Part shown: positions 55,574 through 63,513 of the stretch, piece by piece
How the letters are laid out: the number at the start of each line of letters is the position of its first letter
Position numbering within the stretch: the stretch's first letter is position 1
Assembly (NCBI GenBank): GCA_036521995.1
Contig: DATDGR010000179.1
Location: 7,725 to 71,724 of the forward strand
Source: Gp13-AA77 sp036521995
GTDB taxonomy: Bacteria; Acidobacteriota; Terriglobia; UBA7540
DNA length: 64,000 bases
Direction of reading: 5' to 3'
Notes under the pieces: generated by a model
What the model saw: the letters and a program-made list of their open reading frames with translations, nothing else
Databases searched by the model: none
What the model was told of the DNA's origin: nothing
Position numbers and translations under genes: made by a program

Positions 55574-56446
55574 ATGTTCATCTCCGCCGTGCTCTGGGTC
55601 GCGGTCGCATCAATGGCATCGCCGGTGCCGGACGCGGCCTATCAGTCTGAGATCGAACAGTGGCGCCAGCGCCGTGAAGCCGGGCTCAAATCCGATGACG
55701 GCTGGCTCACCGTGGCCGGGCTCTTCTGGTTGAAGCGGGGCGTCAACAACGTGGGTACGGACGCGGGGAACGACTTCGTGCTTCCCTCAGGATCAGCGCC
55801 CGGCAAAGTGGGCGTCTTCGACTTTCACGACGGGATCATCTCCTTTCAGGCGGCGCCGGGCGTCAACGCAACCGTGAACGGTAATCCGGCAACGTCCGCC
55901 ACGCTCAAACCAGACTCCTCGGAGTCGCCCGACGTTCTGCGCCTGAATGACCTCACGATGTTCGTCATCCAGCGCGGCGATCGCTACGGCATCCGTCTGA
56001 AAGACAAAAACAGCGAGATGCGCAAGGCCTTTACGGGGTTGAACTACTTCCCCGCGAAGGAAGAGTACCGCGTGAAGGCGAGATTTGTGCCCTACGATCC
56101 GCCCAGGATGATCGCCGTTCCCAACATCCTGGGGCAGACCGAACAGACTCCGTGTCCCGGCTACGTGGTGTTCACCTTGCAGGGCCGCGAGTTGCGCCTC
56201 GATCCCGTTACGGAAGGCGACTCGCTGTTCTTCATCTTTAAGGATCTGACCTCAGGCAAGGAGACCTATCCGCCCGGCCGCTTCCTCAACACCGGGATGC
56301 CGAAGAACGGAGAAGTGGTCCTCGACTTCAACAAGGCCTACAATCCGCCCTGCGCCTTCACACCCTATGCCACGTGCCCGCTGCCTCCCGAACAGAACAA
56401 GCTCTCGATCGCCATCGAGGCCGGCGAGCTGCGCTATGGACACTGA
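55574..56446 (+). CDS. DUF1684 protein, probably exported
   Basis: A 290-residue protein with a short hydrophobic N-terminus (MFISAVLWVAVASMASP) that may be a signal. The DUF1684 family parts are WRQRREAGLKSDDGWLTVAG, LFWLKRGVNN, RYGIRLKDKNS, and near the end VVLDFNKAYNPPCAFTPYAT with CPLPPEQNKLSIAIEAGE. The family is widespread, with no known reaction. The ATG at 55574 is preferred as AAAGGAG lies upstream. The next gene, for a cupin, starts 28 bases on. Confidence 0.88.
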   Translation: MFISAVLWVAVASMASPVPDAAYQSEIEQWRQRREAGLKSDDGWLTVAGLFWLKRGVNNVGTDAGNDFVLPSGSAPGKVGVFDFHDGIISFQAAPGVNATVNGNPATSATLKPDSSESPDVLRLNDLTMFVIQRGDRYGIRLKDKNSEMRKAFTGLNYFPAKEEYRVKARFVPYDPPRMIAVPNILGQTEQTPCPGYVVFTLQGRELRLDPVTEGDSLFFIFKDLTSGKETYPPGRFLNTGMPKNGEVVLDFNKAYNPPCAFTPYATCPLPPEQNKLSIAIEAGELRYGH

Positions 56447-56473
56447 GTCCGGCAGGCAGCAGAAAGACCCAAC

Positions 56474-56875
56474 ATGAACCGAATCGTGCCCACCGTTGTC
56501 ACAGGAATCCTTCTTTATGCGGCCCTGCCTTTGCCAGCGCAGGCGCCCGGGCCGCAGCCGCTGACCTTGCCCCTCGAGTGCAGGGGTGGCGATTGTCCGC
56601 TGCTTAAAGGAATCCCGCAGACGGCGGGAATGCGCAGCGGCTTCGTGCGCTTAAAACCCGGGGAGACCGTCGGCTGGCACACCACCGGCCGGAATGAAGA
56701 GGCGCTGGTGATCCTGCAGGGCCGCGGCGAAGCGCGCATCGAAGGCGAGGCCGCACGTCCCTTCGCGGCCCCAAGGATGGTCTATATCCCTCCAACGACG
56801 CGGCACAACGTGGCTAACACGGGCGGTGAACTGCTGGAATACGTCTACGTGGTTGCGCCGGCCACGGCGCGGTAA
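56474..56875 (+). CDS. exported cupin-domain protein
   Basis: A 133-residue protein with a signal peptide (to about residue 23, LPLPAQA). The cupin barrel has FVRLKPGETVGWHTTGRNEE (first metal-binding motif with His and Glu), LVILQGRGEARIEG and VYIPPTTRHNVANTG (second motif with His). Two early cysteines (LECRGGDC) lie before the barrel. Enzymatic role is unknown; such cupins bind metals or small ligands. It is probably co-transcribed with the DUF1684 gene. Confidence 0.85.
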   Translation: MNRIVPTVVTGILLYAALPLPAQAPGPQPLTLPLECRGGDCPLLKGIPQTAGMRSGFVRLKPGETVGWHTTGRNEEALVILQGRGEARIEGEAARPFAAPRMVYIPPTTRHNVANTGGELLEYVYVVAPATAR

Positions 56876-56878
56876 CGA

Positions 56879-57448
56879 TTGCGGTCAATTCGGCCGGCGG
56901 CCCTTGAGGCTCTTGGAAACGAAATTCACTTTGCAGTAAACTGCAAGCACGGGAGAAATTCAACTTGTGAGGACTCGCTGACGTTACTGGTTGAAACCTT
57001 GGCCGACGGATTGGGAATCGACATTCGGAACCTCGGCTCCGCGACCTTCAAACGGGGTGAGCTGGAACGCGGCTTTGAGGCCGACGTTTGTTTCTATGTC
57101 CAAAACGCGGGCAGAATCGAAGGTAAGGCCCACATCGATCCGGCCTCTGACCCGGCCCCCGATCTGGTCATCGAGGTTGAGATCACTCGGCCAGCTCTGA
57201 ACAAGCTGCCCATTTATGCGGATTTCCGGGTACCCGAGGTCTGGCGCTACGATGGTGAGCGGCTCGCGATCCTCCAACTGCAAGGCCTGGAGTTTGCCGA
57301 ACGTGAAGAGAGCCTTACCTTTCCCAACGCCTCCGCGGTTGAGCTGTCGCGCCTCGCTCGGCGGAGTGTGCGGTTAAGGCGAACCGAATGGCTGCGGAGC
57401 TTCGGAGCTGGGTGCGTCAGCTTCGGTGACATCTTCGGACCTTCATAA
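56879..57448 (+). pseudogene. Uma2-family PD-(D/E)XK nuclease, truncated and frameshifted
   Basis: The core of a Uma2 (DUF820) endonuclease-like protein is clear: LLVETLADGLGIDIRNLGSA, TFKRGELERGFEADVCFYVQ, DPAPDLVIEVEIT (Asp and Glu of the nuclease site) and LNKLPIYADFRVPEVWRYDG. The usual first 50-60 residues (start, FTYDRG and EIMSP region) are missing; unlike sequence fills the space to the cupin stop and the only start is a TTG. Near 57401-57404 one base is lost: restoring it changes FGAGCVSFGD into FRSWVRQLR and a stop at 57427-57429, the family's normal end. Both ends are therefore damaged. Confidence 0.75.
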
Positions 57449-57532
57449 TTCCCGTTTGCCTGTGACGCGCAGTTCAGATAGTGTTGAATTAAGGCATTCG
57501 GAAGATGACCTTTTGACGAAACGCGAGGCAAG

Positions 57533-58498
57533 GTGAGTACCGAGGACATACCCAAGAAGCTTCTCCTAGCCAAGCCCCGAGGCTTCTGCGCGGGCGTTGA
57601 CCGGGCGATCGAGGTCGTCAACATGGCGCTGGAGCTTTTTGACGGTCCCATCTACGTTCGCAAGCAGATCGTGCACAACCGGCACGTCATCGAGTCGTTC
57701 TGCGCCCGTGGCGTGATCTTTGTCGATGAGATCGACGAAGTGCCGGACGGGGCGCTGGTGATTTTCAGCGCGCACGGCGTCTCGCCGGCGGTCAGGGCCG
57801 AAGCTGCGGTACGGCGCCTGCAAGTGATCGATGCCACCTGCCCCCTGGTCACCAAGGTCCATTTGGAGGCGGTCCGCTTCCGCAACACGGGCCGCTCCAT
57901 TCTGCTGGTGGGCCACAGGGGGCACGAGGAAGTGGTAGGGACCATGGGCGAAGTTCCGGGCCACGTCCAGGTGGTGGGGACCGCGGAGGAAGCCGACTGC
58001 GTCGAGGTCCCCGACCCGGAGCGCGTGGCCGTACTCACCCAGACGACGCTCGGCGTGGATGACGCCAACGCCATCATCGACGTTCTGCGACGCCGTTTTC
58101 CCAAGTTGGTGATGCCCTCGAGCGGCGACATCTGTTACGCCACTCAGAACCGCCAGACCTCGGTGAAGCACCTCGCCTATCAGGCTGGCTTGGTTCTGGT
58201 TCTGGGGTCGGATAACAGCTCCAACTCGCAGCGCTTGCGGGAAGTGGCGGAAGATTCAGGCGCGCGTGCTTTCCTGATCGACGACGCTTCGGAGATTGAT
58301 CCGGCTTGGCTCGAGGGCGTCGATTGCGTGGGTGTGACCGCCGGCGCGTCGGCGCCGGAGCGCCTGGTGGAAGCGGTGGTGCAATACTTCCGGGAGCGTG
58401 GCGTGACCGAGGTCGAAGAAGTTGACGTGGTGGATGAAAGAGTTACCTTTGCCCCGCCCACTGAGCTCGCCCGCGCCCTGGCTGAGAAAATAGGCTAG
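57533..58498 (+). CDS. ispH: 4-hydroxy-3-methylbut-2-enyl diphosphate reductase
   Basis: A 321-residue iron-sulphur enzyme, last step of the MEP isoprenoid pathway (needed also for the quinone side chain). The three cluster cysteines are Cys19 (KPRGFCAGVDRAI), near 102 (DATCPLVTKVH) and near 200 (DICYATQNRQ). The catalytic glutamate region is GHRGHEEVVGTMGE, and GSDNSSNSQRLREV is also present. Translation begins at a GTG (57533) with AGGCAAG upstream. It converges on nth, 27 bases away. Confidence 0.95.
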   Translation: MSTEDIPKKLLLAKPRGFCAGVDRAIEVVNMALELFDGPIYVRKQIVHNRHVIESFCARGVIFVDEIDEVPDGALVIFSAHGVSPAVRAEAAVRRLQVIDATCPLVTKVHLEAVRFRNTGRSILLVGHRGHEEVVGTMGEVPGHVQVVGTAEEADCVEVPDPERVAVLTQTTLGVDDANAIIDVLRRRFPKLVMPSSGDICYATQNRQTSVKHLAYQAGLVLVLGSDNSSNSQRLREVAEDSGARAFLIDDASEIDPAWLEGVDCVGVTAGASAPERLVEAVVQYFRERGVTEVEEVDVVDERVTFAPPTELARALAEKIG

Positions 58499-58525
58499 TC
58501 CTCGAGCCTCTACGTCAAATCGATC

Positions 58526-59278
58526 CTACACCGTCTTGTCCGGCGAATCGCAGATCGTTTCCAACGGGCAGGTGGCGCAGAGCGGCTTGCGCGCCACGCA
58601 GACCCTGCGCCCGAACCAGATCACCTGATGGCTGAAGGAGATCCACCGGTCCGGCGGCACGATCCCCATCAGGTCCTGTTCCACCCTCTCGGGCGTGGTT
58701 CCATTGGAAAGCCTCAGTCGATGGGCGATGCGGAAGACGTGCGTGTCGACCACCACACCGCTCGCGATCCCAAAAGCCGTGCCGAGCACCACGTTGGCCG
58801 TCTTGCGCGCCACTCCGGGCAGTGCCAGCAGCGCGTCGACGTCCTGCGGGACCTCGCCTCCGAACTCCGCCACCAGCTTGCGGGCAGCGCCGATAATGCT
58901 TTTCGCCTTGTTGCGGAAGAATCCGGTGGAACGGATGGCGGCTTCGAGCACCTCCGGCTGCAAGGCGGCAAAATCATACGGCGTGGGATACTTCGCAAAC
59001 AGCGCCGGTGTCACCTTGTTCACACGCTCGTCGGTACATTGCGCCGAGAGGATGGTCGCCACCAGAAGCTGAAAGGCGTTAGCGTGATGAAGGGCGCATT
59101 CGGCGCGGGGAAAGAGCTGGTCGAGGGCCGCGAAGATCTTAGCGACGCGCGCCGGCGAGGTGTAGTCCTGCTTCGGCTTCTTGGCCTTCTTGCCCTTCAG
59201 CGTCGGCTTGGCGTTCGCGGGCTTGGCGCCGCGCCCTCTGGTCCTCGGGGGACGGGCCTTCGAGTTTTTCGTCGGCAT
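58526..59278 (-). CDS. nth: endonuclease III (DNA glycosylase/AP lyase)
   Basis: A 250-residue base-excision repair enzyme for oxidised pyrimidines. The helix-hairpin-helix is LPGVARKTANVVLG with catalytic Lys159; the catalytic Asp is 178 (VVVDTHVFRIAHR). The 4Fe-4S cluster uses Cys227, Cys234, Cys237 and Cys243 in the standard C-X6-C-X2-C-X5-C pattern. The first 38 residues form a Lys/Arg/Pro/Ala-rich extension not seen in E. coli Nth. It is the last gene of amidase-gerMN-rph-rdgB-nth, five bases after rdgB. Confidence 0.95.
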   Translation of the reverse strand: MPTKNSKARPPRTRGRGAKPANAKPTLKGKKAKKPKQDYTSPARVAKIFAALDQLFPRAECALHHANAFQLLVATILSAQCTDERVNKVTPALFAKYPTPYDFAALQPEVLEAAIRSTGFFRNKAKSIIGAARKLVAEFGGEVPQDVDALLALPGVARKTANVVLGTAFGIASGVVVDTHVFRIAHRLRLSNGTTPERVEQDLMGIVPPDRWISFSHQVIWFGRRVCVARKPLCATCPLETICDSPDKTV

Positions 59279-59283
59279 GCCCG

Positions 59284-60039
59284 CTAGGATAACACGGGTA
59301 GATCGTCGCCGGTTCCGCTGGACGTCGACGGAGCTTCGGCGGCCCGCGATTCAAATTCCGGCCGCGCAATCACCTCCAGCAGCCTGCGGAAGGCTTCTCC
59401 CCGGTGTGAGACGGCGAACTTGGCTTCAGGGCCGAGTTCCGCGAAAGTCTGATCGAGCGGAGGGTAAAAGAAGTAGGGATCGTAGCCGAAGCCGCCTGAC
59501 CCACGGGGCTCAGGCACGATCACGCCGTCAGCCCGGCCCTCAGTGACGGCGCACACCTGCCCGCGCCGCGCGAGAGCGATCACGCAGAGGTAATGCGCGG
59601 GGGTGCCAGTTCCGGCGCCAGTCTGGCCGGCATCGGAACCCTCACTCTCCCGACGGTTCCACCCCGAGGGATCCAAAGCGTGGCGCAGTCGCTCGATGAG
59701 CTTCGCGTTGTTGGCCTCGTCGCTCGCTCGCGGACCTGCGAAGCGAGCCGAGAGGACCCCGGGCGCGCCACCCAAGGCGTCCACACACAGGCCGGAGTCG
59801 TCGGCGAACACCAGACCGTCAAACCCACGCGAATAGTATGCGGCCTTCTTGCGGGCATTCTCCTCGAAAGTCGCACCGTCCTCGATGCAGGGGGGCAAGC
59901 CATCCATGCCGGGAAGAGCCTTGACCCGGATGCCGCGGCCGCGCACCGTCTCGGCAAATTCCCGGAGTTTGCCGGGGTTGGAGGACGCGAGCCACACCTC
60001 GAGTGATTCGTCAGTTGGAAGGATTCTCGATCGAGCCAT
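59284..60039 (-). CDS. rdgB: XTP/dITP pyrophosphatase (HAM1 family)
   Basis: A 251-residue house-cleaning nucleotidase that removes ITP, dITP and XTP. Motifs: LASSNPGKLREFAETVRGRG (N-terminal), FEENARKKAAYY, FADDSGLCVDALGGAPGVLS (metal site, Asp80-Asp81), GSGGFGYDPYFFYP and AVSHRGEAFRRLL (SHR). Residues about 122-147, Ser/Gly/Thr-rich, are an insert not found in typical 200-residue members, and about 25 residues of Ser/Thr-rich tail are also extra. It sits eight bases after rph and five before nth. Confidence 0.93.
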   Translation of the reverse strand: MARSRILPTDESLEVWLASSNPGKLREFAETVRGRGIRVKALPGMDGLPPCIEDGATFEENARKKAAYYSRGFDGLVFADDSGLCVDALGGAPGVLSARFAGPRASDEANNAKLIERLRHALDPSGWNRRESEGSDAGQTGAGTGTPAHYLCVIALARRGQVCAVTEGRADGVIVPEPRGSGGFGYDPYFFYPPLDQTFAELGPEAKFAVSHRGEAFRRLLEVIARPEFESRAAEAPSTSSGTGDDLPVLS

Positions 60040-60046
60040 GCCTGCC

Positions 60047-60829
60047 TCAGCGCTTGCCGTCCGTCTTGACCAGCGCGCGTTGTGCCTCGATGAGCTTCTC
60101 GATGGCGGGTTGCGCCACCTCGATCAGCCGGTTCAGGTCCTCGATCGAGTAAGGCTTTCCTTCGGCGGTGGCCTGGACTTCGACCAGCCGGCCCGAGCCC
60201 GTCATCACCACGTTCATGTCCACCTCGGCTTGAGAATCCTCGGCATATTCGAGATCGAGCAGTATCTCGCCGCCCACGATACCCACGCTGATGGCGGCCA
60301 GATAGTCACTCAGCGGCGAGCGAGCCAGCGCCTTGAGGCCAACCAGCTTTTCAAAGGCGAGCCCGAGAGCCACCAGCGAGCCGGTGATGGCGGCGGTGCG
60401 AGTGCCGCCGTCCGCCCGAATAACGTCACAGTCGATCCAGGCCGTGCGCTCGCCGAGCATCTCCAGATTCGTCACCGCGCGCAGTGACCGCCCGATAAGC
60501 CGCTGGATCTCCATGGTGCGCCCGCCCTGCCGTCCCCGGGTGACTTCGCGCGGCGTGCGCGTCTCGGTAGCGCGCGGAATCATGGCATATTCGCTGGAGA
60601 TCCAACCTCGCCCCGAGCCCTTCATGAACTGCGGCACGCCGTCATCCACCGAAACCGTGCAGATCACCTGGGTTTCCCCGAGACGGATCAGTACCGAGCC
60701 TTCCGCGCTCGAGATGAAGTTCGGAATGATTTCGAGCGCCCGCATTTCGCCCGCGCCGCGGCCGCTTGCCCGAACGAGTTTGCCGCCCGAGTACAGGAGA
60801 CCGCTGATCGGACGGGGTGTGCTTGCCAT
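60047..60829 (-). CDS. rph: ribonuclease PH
   Basis: A 260-residue phosphorolytic 3'-5' exoribonuclease that trims tRNA 3' ends. Family parts: MRALEIIPNFISSAEGSVLI, VSVDDGVPQFMKGSGRGWIS, YAMIPRATETRTPREVTRGR (phosphate/RNA-binding arginines), QRLIGRSLRAVTNLEMLGER, IDCDVIRADGGTRTAAITGS and SQAEVDMNVVMTGSGRLVEV (active-site Asp). The ATG at 60829 is set by AGGAG six bases upstream; the open frame to 61096 is not conserved. Conserved neighbours rdgB and nth follow. Confidence 0.95.
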   Translation of the reverse strand: MASTPRPISGLLYSGGKLVRASGRGAGEMRALEIIPNFISSAEGSVLIRLGETQVICTVSVDDGVPQFMKGSGRGWISSEYAMIPRATETRTPREVTRGRQGGRTMEIQRLIGRSLRAVTNLEMLGERTAWIDCDVIRADGGTRTAAITGSLVALGLAFEKLVGLKALARSPLSDYLAAISVGIVGGEILLDLEYAEDSQAEVDMNVVMTGSGRLVEVQATAEGKPYSIEDLNRLIEVAQPAIEKLIEAQRALVKTDGKR

Positions 60830-60905
60830 GATGGCTCCTTTTGAGCTTTCCTTCCGAAGACCCGGAGAATGATTCTTCATCTCAACGTCCCCTCGACCGC
60901 ACGCA

Positions 60906-61550
60906 TCAGGGTGAACTCGAATCCGCGCCGGGCGCCGGGCTTTGTCCGGCGATGGATGCGGAGGCGATCCGCGAGGGATTAGGCGAAAAAGGCGAGGTGA
61001 GATCGGCGTGGCCGGCGAGCGTGTCAACTTCCTGTCCTTGAACGAGAAACTGCACCCGCTTGACCTCCGGGAGGTTCGCCGCCAGAGAGTCCACAATCGA
61101 ATAGACAGCCAGAGTCTCGCTCTCGATGCCAGGATTGAAGGCGGCCAAGGAGCTGTTGGAAAGGTCGAGGTAGGCTGTGCCGTCCTGAGCCAGGAAGACG
61201 GCGCGGATATCGGCCGAGGGCGACAGGGCGCTGGCCTGGCCTTGTTTGGGACCTTCGACCAGCGCCAGCACGATTTGCCGGATGCGGTCTGCGGGCTCAG
61301 GAGCCAGGGCCAGGGCGCGCGCCTCGCCCCGGAGCTTGGCCTCGGAGTAAGACGGAAAGTAGAGCGTTACGGTCTGGGTGGGTCCGGCCGAAGCCTGAAG
61401 AGCGGCCTGGTTGAGCCGCGCCCTCGCCGAGCTCTCAGGCGTCTCGCGCCTTTCAAAGAAAACGCGCCTCACGAGGGATCGCAAGTAGAGCGACCCCGCC
61501 ACGAGCACGGGCAAGATCACCAGAACCAGGATTTTGGTGCGGCTCGACAT
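60906..61550 (-). CDS. GerMN-domain protein
   Basis: A 214-residue protein with one N-terminal membrane helix (about 7-27) and a GerMN domain: QTVTLYFPSYSEAKLRGEAR, then IRQIVLALVEGPKQGQASAL, DGTAYLDLSNSSLAAFNPGI, LAVYSIVDSLAANLPEVKRV and QFLVQGQEVDTLAGHADL. The domain is named from spore germination GerM but is common in non-spore formers beside amidases, where it is thought to help in envelope work. The last 30 residues are Ser/Pro-rich. It starts three bases after the amidase gene, implying a shared function in peptidoglycan. Confidence 0.88.
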   Translation of the reverse strand: MSSRTKILVLVILPVLVAGSLYLRSLVRRVFFERRETPESSARARLNQAALQASAGPTQTVTLYFPSYSEAKLRGEARALALAPEPADRIRQIVLALVEGPKQGQASALSPSADIRAVFLAQDGTAYLDLSNSSLAAFNPGIESETLAVYSIVDSLAANLPEVKRVQFLVQGQEVDTLAGHADLTSPFSPNPSRIASASIAGQSPAPGADSSSP

Positions 61551-61553
61551 GTT

Positions 61554-63194
61554 TCAGTGCGCTCCCTGCACCAGGGCGGTCACGGCCTGGGCCACGGCGT
61601 TGGCCACCTGAGTTTGAAACGACGCTGACATAAGCGCGGCGGCGTCCTGGCTCGGAGCGAGTGTCCCCAGTTCAATGGCCACGGCCGGAGCATCGATGCT
61701 GCGGAGTTGCCGCACCGGAGCTTCGTCCGGATTGCGTGTCCCGAGACCCGGAATGCGGGCCAGTTGCTGCACCAGCAGGCCGGCCAGGTCGCGGCTTCGA
61801 ACCAGATGCGCCTGCTGGGCTTCGTCCCAGGGCACGAAGAGTCCGTTCGGAGCCGCGAGTGAAGCGGGAGCAGACGTCGCCTCGTAGGTGTAGGCGGCGA
61901 CTGCCGGCGATGCCCCCAAGTCGCCGGCGTGAAAGGTGACGAAGGCGACCGGGCGCGCCAGATTCGTCATGGCGTCGCGCTCATCCGGGGTGGGGTCGGC
62001 GGGGCCTTGGCGAGTTAATACCACTCGAACCTTCCCCGTGGAAGTGAGCGAACTGCGAACTTGGTCAGCGAGCGCGCCCACCAGGTCGCGCTCGGTCACG
62101 CCGTCGCGGCTGTGCCCCCCTGGATCCTGCCCGCCATGCCCCGCATCGAGGACGACTACGGGAAGCGGCGGCGGGGGAGGGGGCGCCGGTGCAGCGGCGC
62201 CGGAGGGGGCCGCTTGGCCTTGTCCGGCGCCGGGCGGGGAAGACGACGCTGCCGGCGCCTTGCCGGAGGCCTGTTGGCCCGGCGCGCCAGCGGCTGGCGA
62301 AGCAGGTTTACCGGCTGGGCCTGCTTGGGCCGCCTGGGCAGGCTGAGGCGCCGCGGGCTGCGTGACGTCCGCCTGAAAAACGCGGCCGTCGCCGGAGACG
62401 TTCGGATAGAAGTTGAGGCCGGGAGTTCCCGGTGTGATAATCAGCTTCGGCACGCCATCCTGATCGTCAAATCTCATTCCGCTGACATAGCGGCTCTGGA
62501 ACTCCATCTGCGGCTCGAGCGGCTGCAGAGCCTTGTCGCCCAGGAAGATCACCCACTGGCCATTGGTGGAAGCCGTCTGGATCGTGACCGGGTCGGTGAA
62601 CTGAACCGTCAAGTGAGTGCCGTTCGCGATCGGACTGACGTTGGCAGAGTAAGTGAGCGGCCTCACGTCACCAATGAACATGCGCTCTTCGCCGGCCCGG
62701 TATTGGATGGGCTGGGTGGCAAGTCTGGGCAGCGCGGCGTACAGAAAATCAATCGGCACCACCCAAGCGCCGTCCGACTCCCGCACCGGGTTCTCGAGCC
62801 CGACATCCTGCCGGTTCACCTTCACCTTGCGGTCGCCATCGTGGAGATCCAGACGATTGGTTCCAACCCAGATCCTCAGCGAGTGCCGCTTTTCTTCCAT
62901 ATCCGTGACGGTTCCCACCAGGCTCAGCACTTTGAGCAGCGGGACGTAGCGCGTGTGGTCCAGCATCTGCACGGGGACCAGTTGGCGGGCGTTGGGCAGA
63001 TAGAAGACGAAGTTGTCACTGCGAGCCGGGCGGGCCGGCCAAAGCCAGAAGGTCAGCCCGAGCGCGGCGATCATGAGCAGAAGGCGTCTCGGACCGAGAC
63101 GGGTCAGCCCGGCGCGCCTTGAAGATGGATCGGTGTGGATCAATACTGTGTCACTTGCGCCCGCTGGTGGAGTCGGAGGCCTCAGCGGACCCAC
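61554..63194 (-). CDS. N-acetylmuramoyl-L-alanine amidase with AMIN-like and Pro/Ala linker regions
   Basis: A 546-residue exported peptidoglycan amidase. One hydrophobic segment (about 37-57) may be a signal. A beta-rich region resembling copper-amine-oxidase-N/AMIN domains follows (about 60-275, with VGTNRLDLHDGDRKVKVNRQ, ENPVRESDGAWVVPIDFLY). A 75-residue Pro/Ala/Gly linker precedes the Amidase_3 domain (about 343-546). Zinc ligands are His in VVVLDAGHGGQDPG, Glu in VTERDLVGAL and His in VTFHAGDLG; the catalytic Glu is in AVAIELGTL. The second zinc motif has FVTFHAGD where most members have HxN, a small departure. First gene of a five-gene operon ending in nth. The start is uncertain. Confidence 0.9.
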   Translation of the reverse strand: MGPLRPPTPPAGASDTVLIHTDPSSRRAGLTRLGPRRLLLMIAALGLTFWLWPARPARSDNFVFYLPNARQLVPVQMLDHTRYVPLLKVLSLVGTVTDMEEKRHSLRIWVGTNRLDLHDGDRKVKVNRQDVGLENPVRESDGAWVVPIDFLYAALPRLATQPIQYRAGEERMFIGDVRPLTYSANVSPIANGTHLTVQFTDPVTIQTASTNGQWVIFLGDKALQPLEPQMEFQSRYVSGMRFDDQDGVPKLIITPGTPGLNFYPNVSGDGRVFQADVTQPAAPQPAQAAQAGPAGKPASPAAGAPGQQASGKAPAASSSPPGAGQGQAAPSGAAAPAPPPPPPLPVVVLDAGHGGQDPGGHSRDGVTERDLVGALADQVRSSLTSTGKVRVVLTRQGPADPTPDERDAMTNLARPVAFVTFHAGDLGASPAVAAYTYEATSAPASLAAPNGLFVPWDEAQQAHLVRSRDLAGLLVQQLARIPGLGTRNPDEAPVRQLRSIDAPAVAIELGTLAPSQDAAALMSASFQTQVANAVAQAVTALVQGAH

Positions 63195-63292
63195 TCCTAC
63201 TCTAGCTCAGTCGGCTCGATCCCTTCAAACCCGTTCTTACTCGTGCCGCCGCACCAGGGTGGAGAGCGGGCGGAGCTCAAGACTCTTCCACG

Positions 63293-63513
63293 GGGTGGCG
63301 CATACGTCGTTTTGTGATGTATGCGATCAAGGCACATATTTATCGCCACAGTTGGCGCGCAGGGTGGCGCATACATCGCTGCCTTTGCGATGTGTGCGAT
63401 CAAGGCCGAGGCAGCCAGCCCTCGTTTGACCGGTTGTTGTATTGGCGAGGCATGCTGGGGTTGTGGCCCTCGAGGCCGCACACATGGCGAAAAGCGCCAT
63501 GTATGCGCCACCC
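63293..63513. repeat. three palindromic GGTGGCGCATACAT elements
   Basis: Units at 63293-63333 and 63362-63406 read GGGTGGCGCATACnTCG, then a mirror arm (GATGTATGCG or GATGTGTGCG) and ATCAAGGC. A third at 63477-63513 is inverted, ending in ATGTATGCGCCACCC. Each folds alone: CGCATACATCGC with GCGATGTGTGCG, and CGCACACATGGCG-AAAA-CGCCATGTATGCG with one G-T pair. Direct plus inverted placement resembles REP/BIME clusters. Confidence 0.75.

Noticed and set aside
63199..63235. Possible tRNA, because TAGCTCAGTCGG looks like a tRNA D-arm
   Set aside because: No anticodon arm, T-arm or acceptor pairing can be drawn around it; probably chance.
63293..63513. CRISPR array
   Set aside because: Only three units, each an internal palindrome, one inverted, with unequal spacing and no cas genes.
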